Assembly (NCBI GenBank): GCA_023653785.1
Contig: JAMKCH010056649.1
Span: 1 to 64,000, forward strand
Length of the DNA stretch: 64,000 bases
Reading direction: 5' to 3'
Source of the DNA: Ophioderma brevispina
Lineage: Eukaryota; Echinodermata; Ophiuroidea; Amphilepidida; Ophiodermatidae
The translations under genes and the position numbers were made by a program. Below, piece after piece: positions 42,133-53,909 of this stretch. The first letter of the stretch is position 1; each line of letters opens with the position of its first letter. The notes under the pieces were generated by a model. That model searched no databases, was not told the origin of the DNA, and saw only the letters and a program-made list of their open reading frames with translations.

Positions 42133-43512
42133 TTCGCTTTGTCATGTTCAATGACTTTAATTAGTTTTGTCATTTTCAATCACCAAAATAAACCACCTCA
42201 AAAATAACCACTGTCACTTTACTGTATGCACTCGCTTTTAACCGTCTGATTGGAGGGGCTAGAACTTGGGAGAAAATATTGAATCAAAAAATCAAATGTT
42301 TTAAGAGTGTATTCACTCGGGTAAGGCTCAGTCTGCACTTTAAATATTCTATTTTCCAGTTCTAAATATTGTTCCTCTAAACAAAACAAGCAAGCCATCC
42401 CTTTAATTGCATTACTTCGATATATTCAAAGCTGTTTGTTTTTAACTCTCTGGCAAGCATCAAAGGCAACCAAGTAAATAGTTTGTCTCCCAATCCTCTC
42501 ATACTCAAAATAGCAACACAGACAGCTAAAGACCCACAGATATGGTACACAGAAATGGTGCAAAATGACCACCTGGGCCTATACCTGCATGTATGCTAGT
42601 TCCTGCATTTTCTTTGAAATGGGGATGGGCTTAAAGCCAAAGGTGGGCTTATACCTGAGTGGTTACGCTACTAATTTTACCAATTTTACTTGGTGTGAAC
42701 ATTTTTTGTGTTTTTGGATGTGAAAGTTGGGACCAGGGATAAGAATCAATTTTATACTCAAGTTTTAATTAGACTTTTAAATCTGCATGAAATGCAGTGA
42801 AATCCATGCAACTGTAAAAGAACATGGCTGTGTGATTTTAAATAAATTTCTGATGAACAATGTCCTAACTTTTGGAAACAATTTTTTTAATATCTTAAGC
42901 CAAGACTGAACCCCAATATGCCCAGTACATAAGTAGTATACCTCATTAAGCCTGTCAATTTTGTGACATCCATTAACTCATGTAAACTCATGTGTAAATA
43001 AACTGACACCAAAAATACTTTTTCACCTTGAGGGGAAATCTTTACATTGGGGAGAAATTCCTGGTCTTGTGAACACATGGTGCAAAGAGTTAACAAGCTG
43101 GAAATTAGTTATGTAGAGTCACTCTTCAACAAATTGGCCATAATGTAACATGACAAGTTTGTCATGCAATTACAGCTAATGTTAATGGTAACATTGCATT
43201 CTGAAATAATTATTCTCAGTCTACCTTTTAAATATACAATAAAACTTTGCTGCCCTTAGTTACCTCGCTTCCTGTTGGTTTCAAATAACAAGTTCCTAAA
43301 TTAATGCAAGGTATCTCACTCTTGATGAGAGTATATTAAGGGATGGCAATTTGTGATTCTTTCAGAAAATCACACTTTCCTTTCACAAAAACATTGTGTA
43401 AATAATAAGTTATTTTACTGCAGACTACTTGTGTAATATATTACTACGTCTTATTATGGGGTGTCTCAAAATATGTTACATTTACCTCAGCAGACTTGTA
43501 AAGCTTTTTAAG
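42133..43512. other. Gene-free stretch
   Basis: AT-rich; nothing recognised. Confidence 0.5.
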
Positions 43513-43680
43513 CCAATATGTGGTAGATGTTTCATATAGAAGTCCCCATTGATGCAAATGAGGTATTACAATTGATTCAGTCATGCGCTGTATGACGTTG
43601 TGCAGTAGTGCTTGACGGAATGAATGGCAATACCTCATTTGCATCAATGGGACTTCTATATAAAATGTCTACCCAATATG
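43513..43680. mobile_element. 152-bp foldback MITE with 8-bp target duplication
   Basis: Element 43521-43672; arms include CATATAGAAGTCCCCATTGA and TGCAAATGAGGTATT facing their reverse. CCAATATG flanks it exactly at 43513-43520 and 43673-43680. An 8-bp duplication suits a hAT-type element (inference). Confidence 0.9.
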
Positions 43681-43871
43681 TTGCTCTGCCTTTAGGGGAA
43701 AAGGAAACACTTAACCAATCCTAAATTCTGCAATTCTGTCGCTCCATGTATTGAAGTTTCAACATAGGTTATGTTTTTGGCATTGGTGCAACATGAAAAG
43801 CCTTGTGTTAATGAGGGCAAAGGTCATGTGAAGTTGTTGTAAATGAAGTTGTCTACTTCAGCCAAATTTGG

Positions 43872-44324
43872 GTCATAGATACGGCGGTCCGGAAAGTGTG
43901 TAGTCTGTGTCACAGACTTCGAAAGATATTATCTAAATTAGTACTGCGCGAGAGATTAACGTTATCAGTTCGTCATAGCGAATGCATGCAAATGAATCTA
44001 AATCTCAAATATCTCCGGAAAACGAAGGGGTTCTATGGAGATTTTTGCATCAGAGGGTCTGTTACTATGTTTTGCTTTGGATATGTATCGTAATTGGGTC
44101 TGAACCTACAGAACCTAGCGAGAAAATTGAACGTTTTTGTCGGGTACTTCGGTGCTCGCAAACACGGAAAAGTTAACACGCAATCGCTACGGGCCGCATC
44201 CCTTTTTCCCACAATGCCTTTCGGTATTATTCCAGTCTTTCAAATTTTCAAATGCTGCGCCAACTTTTTTTTTCAATTTTAGAAACAGGATATACGTACT
44301 TACCGGACTGCCGTAAGTCATAGA
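43872..44324. mobile_element. 437-bp TIR element with 8-bp target duplication
   Basis: Element 43880-44316 begins TACGGCGGTCCGGAAAG and ends CTTACCGGACTGCCGTAA. GTCATAGA flanks it at 43872-43879 and 44317-44324. Small open frames inside have no recognisable domain. hAT-like by duplication length (inference). Confidence 0.85.
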
Positions 44325-45799
44325 TACACCACATGAGTCAGCGGTCAAAGGGCATTTGAGGTCAAACATTACAGACCACAATAAGAGGCAATACTTATGA
44401 TGCACAGACTACCTTGTGGATTACCATGTCACACTTGCCTTGATGGATTTTGTCAAATTGAATGCATTGACCCTTAAGGGTCATAAGGGGTTTTCAGGAG
44501 TGGCGTCGGAGGTCATTTAAGGGCATTGTCAATGCTCAAGGTTTCTTCCACAGAATAGGGCATTCACTGAAGTTCCAAATGATACTTACAGAGTGGGTAT
44601 TTAGGAAGTTTAGGGATGAGGTCAAGTCATATAGGATAATAAAGGCCACTCGTGCCCAACTCTGCCACAGAAATGACATCACTAAAGTGCTTACAATTAT
44701 CCATCCAGAGTCATGACGTGGTCATAGATAATAGGCAATATTTGGGGTCATTTGGATCATTGCTAAAATGATGTAAATGTCATTTCTTGATCCTTCATTA
44801 TCCTTTGAATTGGGTGTTCTGGATTTAAGGTTTAAGATCACAGACGGTTTTAAGGGCTTAAAAATTGCAAAAAATGGGTACTTAGTTTTAACATGATTTC
44901 CTTATTGATTTGTAATGGCCATATTCATGGGTCATTAAAAGGTCCAAGCTGTCAGACTAAAATTGTTAAATGAACTGCTTTTTTTTTACTGTTAACTATT
45001 GCCCCATTGGTGCTCTTATTTAGTTGACTGCATCCCTGAACACGAATTCACTGAAATTTCCACTCGGAATGATATTACAGAGAATTATACCCGCTATGCA
45101 CAATCACTTAAGATAATTATGTGATAATACAAATTATAGACGTAAAATCAGCCATGAAATAGTCTACATCAAGGGATATGGCTACAAACTATGAGATGCG
45201 TTTAAAAGTTTTATGTAACCAACGTATTGGAATTTCCATTTAGGGGGTGTATGTATGAGTACATTTTTTTTCGTACAAATGTAATATTTTGTTAATTATG
45301 GTGGTTATAAATCATTGTATTTGTGATTCCTATGGCAAATAATGGAACTTTGATAAAGGTTTTATTGATTTTCTTCAAACAAGGTAAAATTTGCTAAAAC
45401 ATTGACATTTATAGAAAATATCAAGTAGTTTTCATACCTTGAACAAAGCTGTGGCATCCATCATGACCACAGATGTATGATAGCAAGTCACTTTTTCATA
45501 TACCACAGCCCCAAAAACCAGAAATGTTCTAAATCCTCCAATTGCAATGATTATTTGACACCCATAAGAACTCTAAATCTAACCAACAATCTATTTTCAA
45601 GTAATGATGATGTTAAGTGCTTATGGATGTTGGACATTAAAATGATTTTATAAACTGAATGAATACATTTCCAGCTACTAAGCATAATTGAAGGACAAAG
45701 CTTGTATTGCGTGGAATTAAATACAATGCCCACTTATGAATTGCTGTCTTTATTTTTGATTTCAATGAAGGTGACCAAAATAAAAGAATGTCTTAATCT
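44325..45799. other. Gene-free stretch
   Basis: Early part (44340-44780) is rich in GGTCA motifs, like the region around 19260-19310; otherwise nothing recognised. Confidence 0.5.
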
Positions 45800-45985
45800 G
45801 GTTCTTGTTTACTAAAGTTTGTTTGCTAACAGTGCAAGCTTTCTAGATGTTACATTTGAGTAAATAATAATTTGCTTAGTAGAAAATACGTAAACATCCA
45901 AATTTCTCAAAAGCAGAATTAAAGAAATTCTTAATATTCTTCAGTGCTGAATTAGTCCTTCTGGATTTCAACCCTCGATATAACA
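45800..45985 (+). mobile_element. B-family fragment
   Basis: Right half of B: GTTTACTAAAGTTTG, AACATCC, AAAGCAGAATTAAAGAAAT and the end CAACCCTCGA. Confidence 0.75.
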
Positions 45986-45995
45986 GCATTCTTAA

Positions 45996-46315
45996 AAGGT
46001 GCTTATTCAGATTTATGGGTTCTCTACTTGATATGAGAGCCTGGGCACTTGCACATGCACACCATCAAGTACCGTGGGAAACAACTGTGGTTTTGAGGGT
46101 AGACGCAATAAGGAGTTGAAAGCCCTATTCACTCGGTGCTAATATTGATGGGTTAACCCTAAAACGGTGGGTTTTTTTTTTTATATCTTGGAATGAAATG
46201 GAGTTGAGGGCGCAAATTTCAGGTGACACTGAGAAAAATATGGCCTTCATCTGTATCAACATCGATACTACTTCCAGGTAAATCGGGGCGTCCAAAGACG
46301 ATCGGAAACAAACCC
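45996..46315 (+). mobile_element. K2-family TTAA element
   Basis: Same motif order as 7597-7932, between TTAA at 45992-45995 and 46316-46319. It lies a few bases after the B fragment. Confidence 0.85.
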
Positions 46316-46319
46316 TTAA

Positions 46320-46912
46320 AGGGCATCTGTAATATAAAACAATTTTGAATGCAATGAAAGCACATCTCACCCATTATTTTGCGTCACCATTTGAGCAATT
46401 TCTAGGCAAAGGCTGGCAAAAAATCTGCTGTGATGCTAATTCAGCAGTCGGCATAACATTTTCTTAATCAACATTCCCACAATTAATAGCCACTGGTATG
46501 CCCTTTTAAAAGCAGTGGGCTTCACATTAAAGCAAGTACCAAGAGGATGAAGATGGTGAGTTGTGAGCCAAACTAGGCATCACAAGAGATTAGTTCCCAG
46601 TTTTACAAAACTTTAAAATTCACACGTCACAATTGTGTTTCAACCAGGGTTCTAGCTAGGCTACTATGGCGTGCGGTTGTAAACCATGACCTCTGTGCGG
46701 TCGGTGGGAGCAAGTGCTGGCCATGGCGGCCGCCGCCGGCGGGCTTAGCTATATCCCCTTGGTTTCAACTGTTAGAAAAATGACTGCATGGAGATGTACA
46801 CTTAGTTTCTGATATTACCATCCAACACGAGATCCTTTACAGCGTGAGAATTGTGCATTTCATGGTTTTTAGCCCGTGTGATATAACAGTTGAGAATGGT
46901 GTACGGAGTATC
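46320..46912. other. Gene-free stretch with a short GC-rich patch
   Basis: 46715-46745 is a GCC/GGC-rich patch (GGCGGCCGCCGCCGGCGGG); nothing else recognised. Confidence 0.5.
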
Positions 46913-46916
46913 TTAA

Positions 46917-47233
46917 AGGTGCATTTCATTATCATAGCACCTTATCTGTAGGTTCAAAAGTTGGCCAGAATTTTCGGTTCCAATATAATGGTGCATTTTG
47001 ATGTATGAACAAATGTTCGTATCACAATGTACCATAGACACTTGTTCCTAAATTGCCATTTCTGTCGGTTTACAGAGAGTACCTACAAAATACAAATTTC
47101 TTCCAGAGTAGATCAATGTCGCATGTAAAGATTAGACACGCATACTATACGCGGGCCAACGGTTTAGATGATATAAAATCTCAATTTTAGGTTAAGTAAG
47201 GGGGACGAGGCTGTGGATCACAAAGCTGCCCCT
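46917..47233 (+). mobile_element. K6-family TTAA element, intact ends
   Basis: A 317-bp element starting AGGTGCATTTCATTATC and ending AAAGCTGCCCCT, flanked by TTAA at 46913-46916 and 47234-47237. Reference copy for K6. Confidence 0.85.
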
Positions 47234-47824
47234 TTAAACATTCTTGTCTATACAGCATTCTGAAATCAGTACTGATTTGGTATATATCTTTGTGTTCAAC
47301 AGACTAAAGTGGTGGTCATTCATCTGTATATGTTGAAACACCAATGGTATAATACAATGGTTAGGATTGCCACAATGTTCTGCAACACATACTGCATTGC
47401 ATTTACTGCCTACATGTGCATCTACCAACAATACCTATAGTCCAAGGATACAGATTCATAAATAATAATATTCATGGTTTGAAAACAAAGTTGATTAGAT
47501 GTTTTTCAATGGTTTCTAGACCAGAGCATAATACCCCGACTTTTGTAATAAGACGATTTAGTTTCTTGTCGTTGCACGACAGAAAATTCAAAGCATGGTT
47601 TCTATGGGGACGATTACAATAGCAGCGCAAGTTCAAAACAAGGTCTGCGATTTTCTTTGTACTGTTGGTTTAATAGTAACCTATCCAAATGTTCTAGGTA
47701 GGGGACTACAACAAATTTATTGAAATTTGAGAGAAATCTGTATCTAAAATAATCTGTCACTTTAAGGACAAGAAAAAGTATAGTTGTTGGGTTCTGACCT
47801 TGGTTACAAGGTACCGCCAATTAA

Positions 47825-48128
47825 GGTGCGTGCTTGATCGCCACAGGAAGCAGTATTGATTTTGATATCAGATGAAAGGCCACTAGTTGTCTCATTGTCA
47901 TCATGAAATATCAGCTTCTACATCCATTTTTCCAAGATACAGACAAAAACATGCTTTTTTAATGGTTAACCCATCTAAGTAGCAGAGTAGTAGGGTCTTA
48001 TAATGTGCATTATCGCTTCAACTATCAAAACTGCAAGTTTATTTCCATGATACTGGTGGGTCAGGTATGCAAGTGCTAGGCTCCTGTATCAAGTAGAGAA
48101 CATGGACAAAAAAGTGGAAACTAGCACC
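47825..48128 (-). mobile_element. K2-family TTAA element, reversed
   Basis: Starts GGTGCGTGCTTGATCG and ends CTAGCACC, between TTAA at 47821-47824 and 48129-48132. The interior is the reverse of the copies at 7597 and 45996 (TCAAGTAGAGAAC, ATACTGGTGGG). Confidence 0.82.
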
Positions 48129-48339
48129 TTAACGTTCACGGTCATCATACGTAAACTTAACATTTGGTGTCTTGCCTAATTTTACAATGTTTGGTATTTG
48201 GTTGCATAAATAGTGGGCAAAAATACTATAGGGTCACAAAAACTTGACCTCCAAATTTTATACAGAGCACTCACCCAAAGAGTTCAAAACATTTTCTGTT
48301 TTGAATCCTTAAACAGTGTGAAAATTAGCAATTCATTGG

Positions 48340-48560
48340 CTGATTGCCCGGGTTCAATTTGCATTGAACCCGGTAGTACGCGCTGCGTATGACATATTTG
48401 GCATGTTTAAGGGGTGCAAAGTCGAAGAGAATCACAGAAACGATTCTCGCAGTGATTCTCGTAGAATCCCGATATGAGAATCAATTTCTCCCATTGAATC
48501 TTGTATTAAATGTTGTCATTTCAAGTAAATTTGATTCTCGCAAACTCTTACGAATTTGCA
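48340..48560. repeat. Hairpin and GATTCTCG cluster
   Basis: An inverted pair CCGGGTTCAA / TTGAACCCGG at 48347-48373, then TGATTCTCG or its reverse recurs at least five times to 48545. Function unknown. Confidence 0.6.
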
Positions 48561-48765
48561 CCCCTGGAGGTTGAAGCGCTTGCATCATACCGTGTTTTGC
48601 TATGTTTGCGCGCGCCTGCCAACGTTGCGTCTCGTTGCGTATGTTCGTTGCGTTCAACGGGCTGTTCGATTGTTGTCACTGGGTGGTGGCAGTCATTTCT
48701 TGTTGTATTTAAGCCATAAAGTATCGCGAAATTGGGCTAAAGATGACCTTAAATTTAAAGCTGTT

Positions 48766-48949
48766 TAAGAATGAGAATAAAGGTATGATTTTGGGAACTG
48801 GACGAATTGAAACCGGCGACACTATTATTTTTGCGTGGAAGAACTCGGCCTCCGGCCTAGTTCTTCCACTTAAAATAATGGTATCGCCTTGGTTTCAATT
48901 CGTCGTAAAGAGAGTACCGGTTCCCAAAATCATACCTTAATTCTCTAAG
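48766..48949. mobile_element. Foldback MITE
   Basis: AAAGGTATGATTTTGGGAAC on the left faces GTTCCCAAAATCATACCTT on the right. GAACTCGGCCTCCGGCCTAG lies at the centre. Target duplication not clear. Confidence 0.85.
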
Positions 48950-50213
48950 TATAACCAGAGCAATAATTTGAAACCAATACAAGCCTTGAAATCAAATGGT
49001 TGTAATGAAATGAAAGGCAGTCAACAGTAACTTTGTTCTGTGTACCTTGGATAAAAAGCCAATTAAGGCCAAGTAAAAAAAAAAAATTGTTTCTCGTCCT
49101 AACTTTTTGAAAAAAGGAGGAGGAGGGCAGTTTTTTTTTGTTTTTTGTTTTTTTTAATTGCCGATCCAAGATGGCGGATGGTCCTTTCCAAAAGGCAACA
49201 AAGCTTCCCAAAATAATAATAATAAATTAAACACAAATATAGAAAGTACGCATAAATAGACTGCATAAGAGAACAAATTTTGCGAACTAAAATGTGAAAT
49301 TTACTCCGATTTTCGATGAATTTTCGAGAAAAAAACAGGAATTAATAAAAAGAAAAAAAAACTTTTTTGATGCGGCAGCCAAAACGCATGCGCGCGAGGA
49401 CGAGAAACTAGTATATTTTTTTACTTGGCCTAAAAGGTACATCAAATTATACACAAATTGTACAAAATTACATTTCCATGGCTTATGGAAAATAAAATGC
49501 CTGTAACAGAAAGTAATAAATAAAGTCAGTGGCAGATCAAGAATTTGTCAAAGTGGAAGCACAATGAAGAGCATAACTCTGTTATTGGCAAGCAGAGTTA
49601 TTCATGGTCAGAATTCTCTACTCCAAGTAGGATTATTTTGTATCAAGTTGATTATAGCATAATTCCAAGAACCATCATAATGTTGGTTGATGACATGTAT
49701 TTTCTAACCCTGCTTTGCACTCCCGCTTTGAAGATCCTTGATCCGCCACTAGAGGTATAACAAGTTAAACCCTGACTTGTGACTACATGTAGCTGATAAA
49801 TTTTCTATGAATTTTAAAAATGTGTGCTCTGCAAACAAATTTTCATATCAAAAAGTTTATTCATTAAACAAGGAAAACATCTTCAGTAAATAAACATTTT
49901 TTATAATTGACCAATATTTTCTCTTTTTTACTTTTACCCATTTTTACTGTTTGTTCAAGTAACTTAGATTCAAAATTCAGGAAAGTCCCAAAAAGAAAGT
50001 TACTAAACTAAATTACCTTAGACCTAAATATTTCTCTAAGTTTGGCGAACAAATGAAACATGGAAATAGCCACAACCTTTCAATTTTAGTCTTTGATATG
50101 GTCTGAATAACATAACAAACTGTACTTGTTGCTGAATCCTGTTTGCTTTTGAAAATTTGATAAAATTGAGGTACCCAACATGGGAATTGAGTTGTACATT
50201 TGGGTTCTGCATT
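48950..50213. other. Gene-free stretch
   Basis: Homopolymer-rich around 49075-49160; no gene recognised. Confidence 0.5.
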
Positions 50214-50452
50214 AACTTATAAAAGAGAAGATACCAGTAGCTTCCCACAATGCATTGCTTCCATTGGAAGTTTTTGTACAGGTTGCCATGTGGATCGTTA
50301 GAGATGAAACACTCTTAAAATGCAAGTTTGTGATCAGTACTATCAATTTAGCCATGTTTCATCACTAACGATCCACATCAGTACCTGTACAAAAACCTCC
50401 ATTGGAAGCAATGCATTGTGGGAAGCTATTGAAATCTTCTCTTAACTTATAA
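50214..50452. mobile_element. 221-bp foldback MITE, copy 2, with 9-bp target duplication
   Basis: Element 50223-50443, the same family and exact length as 37016-37236, flanked by AACTTATAA at 50214-50222 and 50444-50452. The differing duplications show independent insertions. Confidence 0.93.
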
Positions 50453-50529
50453 GGTCTGATAAGAAAAGAAGGCATTTCTTTCATAATCTTGTATATTCTT
50501 TTCATTTTCCGATAAACAAAAATAAGACG

Positions 50530-50640
50530 CAAAATACACGGTCTTGAACCCGGTCCTCTCGCTTACCAGGCTTGAGAATTACCAATGGACCACAGAGGAC
50601 TGTGTTTACGTGGATACCGGAGAAATGAGCCCTAATGTAT
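50530..50640 (-). mobile_element. tRNA-derived SINE head
   Basis: On the minus strand GTGGTCCATTGGTAATTC resembles box A and CCGGGTTCAAGACCG box B, with an AAGCCTGGTAAGCGAGAGG interior. Not a complete tRNA. Confidence 0.6.
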
Positions 50641-50690
50641 TTCTGTCTTTCTTTCACAGTTTCAAACAGCCATAATTATAAATATAATTT

Positions 50691-50913
50691 TAGAAGGGGG
50701 TGGGCCTATATGCATGATTCTAGCAGAACCTATGACAAAGCGAAACTCAAACAATGCACGCGAGGATCAAGTAAATGACACAACCCGAGAAAGTGATAAG
50801 TGTCTTATCACTTTCTCGGGTTGTTATCCTTTACTTGATCCTCGCGTGGCATGTTGAGGTTTCGATTTGTCATAGGTTCTCTAGAATCATGCATATAGGG
50901 ACCACCCCTTCTA
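50691..50913. mobile_element. TA-flanked palindromic MITE
   Basis: Starts TAGAAGGGGGTGGGCC and ends GGACCACCCCTTCTA. Its centre is an almost perfect hairpin (ACCCGAGAAAGTGATAAG against CTTATCACTTTCTCGGGT with a 3-base loop). TA at both ends fits a Tc1/mariner-type target (inference). Confidence 0.85.
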
Positions 50914-51070
50914 AATAATATAAACAAAAAATAAGCATTAAAGTGAATTGCATTGCTGTTATTGTGAATGAGGGTTCATAGGTCATTGGGTCATCGAAAG
51001 GCCATCTATGAAAAACCCTTACAAGTCTTTTAAGTCTCGTAGTAGAGGGTTAACATTTGTTACCACACGA

Positions 51071-51120
51071 ACACACACACACACACACACATTCATGCAC
51101 ATACGCATACATACACACAC
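51071..51120. repeat. (AC)n microsatellite
   Basis: Uninterrupted AC run to 51090, then interrupted ACAC to 51120. Confidence 0.9.
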
Positions 51121-52042
51121 ACTACCAAAGTAGTCTCTTTGTACCACTCTGCTTGCAGTAGATGACACAAAAATGGATACCTGAGTTAACTGAGCAGAGT
51201 AAAAGTAGTCTGCCCCTTGATCTTTTCTTTTATAGTTTTAAATGAAAGAATTGTCCCTGTCCTGTCACTCGCCAAACTTTCAAAAAAAAACCCTTTTCAT
51301 ATTTTTGGGTGTAAAAAAACACCCTTTTTTATCTGCGAAATCACAAATTTTGGGAGTTAAAATAGATCCCCTTTCTTTCACAAAAATAGGATCTTATTTA
51401 ATTTACCACGATAACACAATATGGTAAATGCAGTCAGTAAAGGAAATAGGTATTCAATTTACATTCCATCTCATTGTAGGCCTAAATGAAAGTCATTGTC
51501 AGTACTTGTTACAGCTGCAATGTCACTGTGATGGTGAAGAACCACTTGCAAGCCGGATATTATAGAAATGTCGATTTGGTTTACAGTTACATCTTTGCTC
51601 AAATTCCGAGTTATTCGCTACACAGGTCGTCTACTCTGACCTGGCTCAATGCACTTCCGATACTCATCCTGAACCGGAAGTACATTCCACTTGACCAACA
51701 CCCAACTGCACATGGGATGTCTGAACTCGAAAAGGGCTTATTGTATTAACACAGAATTTTGTGGAATTTCCAAATGAAAAAGAATTATTTGCGATGCAAT
51801 GTACGAGCATGAGTACCTGAAAGTTGGGCAAATGATTGGACTGAGAAGAAACTGTACACTGACAAAATTATGATCCTGCAAAGTATCGATATCCAACCTG
51901 TAAAAAGCCGAAACCCCAGATTACACAAGTAGCATGAGCATTTCCCCAATACTGGACATATTTAACAAAAGGGAATACTGGACATACTTAATAGAGAGAA
52001 CTACCATTATCATAACCCTTCTTGCTTATTATATTTGATTGA
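51121..52042. other. Gene-free stretch
   Basis: An 87-codon open frame at 51486-51749 has no recognised domain, splice context or start context and is not called. Confidence 0.5.
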
Positions 52043-52155
52043 ACAAAACAGGCTCAGCGCACCCATTGGATTACACGCTTTATTCCATCATAGTATAAAA
52101 TGTATGATAACAGAATAAAGCGTGTAATCCAATGGGTGCACTGAGCCTGTTTTGT
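52043..52155. mobile_element. 113-bp palindromic MITE in the ECI1 3' region
   Basis: CAAAACAGGCTCAGCGCACC and ATTGGATTACACGCTTTATT face their exact reverse. Each arm holds an AATAAA on one strand (minus at 52079-52084, plus at 52114-52119). The minus-strand one lies about 170 bp past the ECI1 stop and could act as its poly(A) signal (inference). Confidence 0.9.
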
Positions 52156-52253
52156 TTTGTTGATTATCATAAGCCAACCTTTCTCTAAATCAAGAGAAAA
52201 TCAGTTCTGTCTTAACTATGCCCTCAAATATTACAAGTTGTTTAAACATTTGC

Positions 52254-52420
52254 TCACTTTTGGCGCTTCTTTAAACTCTCTAGATACAAGCCCAGTGATT
52301 TTTGAATGTATTCCTTTTGGATGAAATTAGTAAAGAAAGCAATGTCCTCATCTCGTTTGCTCTGTAGCTTGTCTAGTGTAGGTCCTCGTAGCATCTGCTT
52401 GGTTAGTATTCTTGCATGAT
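52254..52420 (-). CDS. ECI1: ECI1-like enoyl-CoA delta isomerase, last coding exon
   Basis: On the minus strand, acceptor AATTCACAG leads into a codon split after its first base (Asp), then HARILTKQMLRGPTLDKLQS, KRDEDIAFFTNFIQKEYIQK and SLGLYLESLKKRQK and TGA. This matches the C-terminal helices of mitochondrial enoyl-CoA delta isomerase 1 (crotonase fold), including the QRD/KRDxD and IQKSLxxYLExLK blocks. The enzyme moves cis-3 or trans-3 double bonds to trans-2 during oxidation of unsaturated fatty acids. Frame and phase join exactly to the exon at 53910-54026. A palindromic MITE starts about 100 bp past the stop. Confidence 0.9.
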
Positions 52421-52799
52421 CTGTGAATTGAAAGAGTGATCAAATATAACTTCACAATGAGACAGGTATGAGTATGATGAACTGGCGGTGATGTCCCTTT
52501 TAACAATAGATATTTTCTAATGAACATAGGAAATGTTCATAGCAAAATGCAACGTACACAAGCATCCTTAAAGTACATTCACAACATTTTCTTTCCCCTA
52601 TTCCCTTATTCCTTTACTCCCTCCTGGGAGATAGACTAGAAAAAGATGGGGCATTAGGGTTAATAACACCTCTTTCTGTAGAGGAACCCTAACGGTACCA
52701 AACACCAACAAACGCCAATGCAGAGAGTGAGAAAATGTTATTAAGTCCCGGATGCAGCGATTGTGTCATCAAACAAACACACACATGGGCAAATCGCTG

Positions 52800-53050
52800 G
52801 CTTCCGCTGCACTCCTAAACAATTTACCGCAGGTCAACCCAGGTCACTGCAGATCACAGGTTGCAGTACATTGCAGTAAACTTGCGAAGGATTGCAGGAA
52901 AATTGCCATACTGCACCACTGACTGCACCCCACTGCATCTTGCTGCATCGCCAGTTAAAATAATTTTCACTGCATTGCAATACTGCAAGTGATTGCAGTA
53001 ACGATTTTGGTAGGCTGCATTGTAGCACTGCACTGCAATGCAGTGAAGTA
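52800..53050. repeat. CACTGCA/TGCAGTG-rich cluster
   Basis: More than a dozen TTGCAGT, CACTGCA or CTGCATTG motifs in both orientations, lying in the last intron of the ECI1-like gene. A smaller group with the same motif is at 60776-60812. Open frames here are by-products. Confidence 0.75.
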
Positions 53051-53086
53051 TGAATGGACCTTTAGTGTCATCGTCAGTACTTGTGA

Positions 53087-53146
53087 CTAGTGGCAAACTG
53101 CCTTGCTTTGCTTATTAATCATATAAGCAAGGCAGTTTGCTACTAG
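53087..53146. other. Near-perfect 60-nt hairpin
   Basis: CTAGTGGCAAACTGCCTTGC faces GCAAGGCAGTTTGCTACTAG with a loop of about 16 bases. Pairing extends outward with mismatches for about 12 more bases. It could be a tiny MITE or a pre-miRNA-like hairpin; sequence alone cannot tell. Confidence 0.7.
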
Positions 53147-53909
53147 CCAAGCACTTGCAACACAGCACTTGCACCAGGCAGGCAGGCAGGAATTGGACAA
53201 TTATGAATAGGGTCTACAGAACATAGACACCACTGCAACCTATGGCACTGCAGGATACACACACACTACCAGACCCACAGAAAGGGTGTCCCAAGTACAC
53301 ACATAACAGTGCACTCTCTCAAGTCAGTCATATTCACCAAGGTGATATCAATCAAGTTAATTGTAATCAACTGGTATGAACAATTATTTCCTTTTCAATT
53401 ACCTCTTCTGCCCATTATTGAAAATGCAGCACCATCAATTGGTTAATTAACTACCCATTATTCTGCAATAATGGGCTACAAATGCATTGGAATTGCAGTA
53501 CAGTGTGACACCTTGAAATAGTAAGTTACGCATTTCTCTGCGCATCATTTTCAGCAATATGCAGTCGTTTACTACTTTTATGTATTTTTATGATATAACA
53601 AAGGCAGTGAAAAGTAGGTTTCTTGAATTCAAGAAAGAAATGGAAGCAATTGCTGGAGTTCACTGCAACTTGCATCCACCACTACCCACACAGCAAATGT
53701 CATCAAAATCAGACTTTACTTTCTGGTCAAGGTTTGCCTTTTTTGTTATTAGCCAATCAAAACAAATATGCAAATGAGCTCATTAATATGCATATCAACA
53801 GTTTGCAAGAGTAATACTTGTGTCCAACATTATCCCTCTAACTTCTAAGGCTTTCTGATGACCGTAGCCTATCAGTACCATTACATATTATTCAAGTTTT
53901 TGGTCTCAC

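Noticed and set aside
51486..51749. 87-codon plus-strand frame
   Set aside because: No recognisable family, weak start context, no splice signals; frames of this size are expected by chance.
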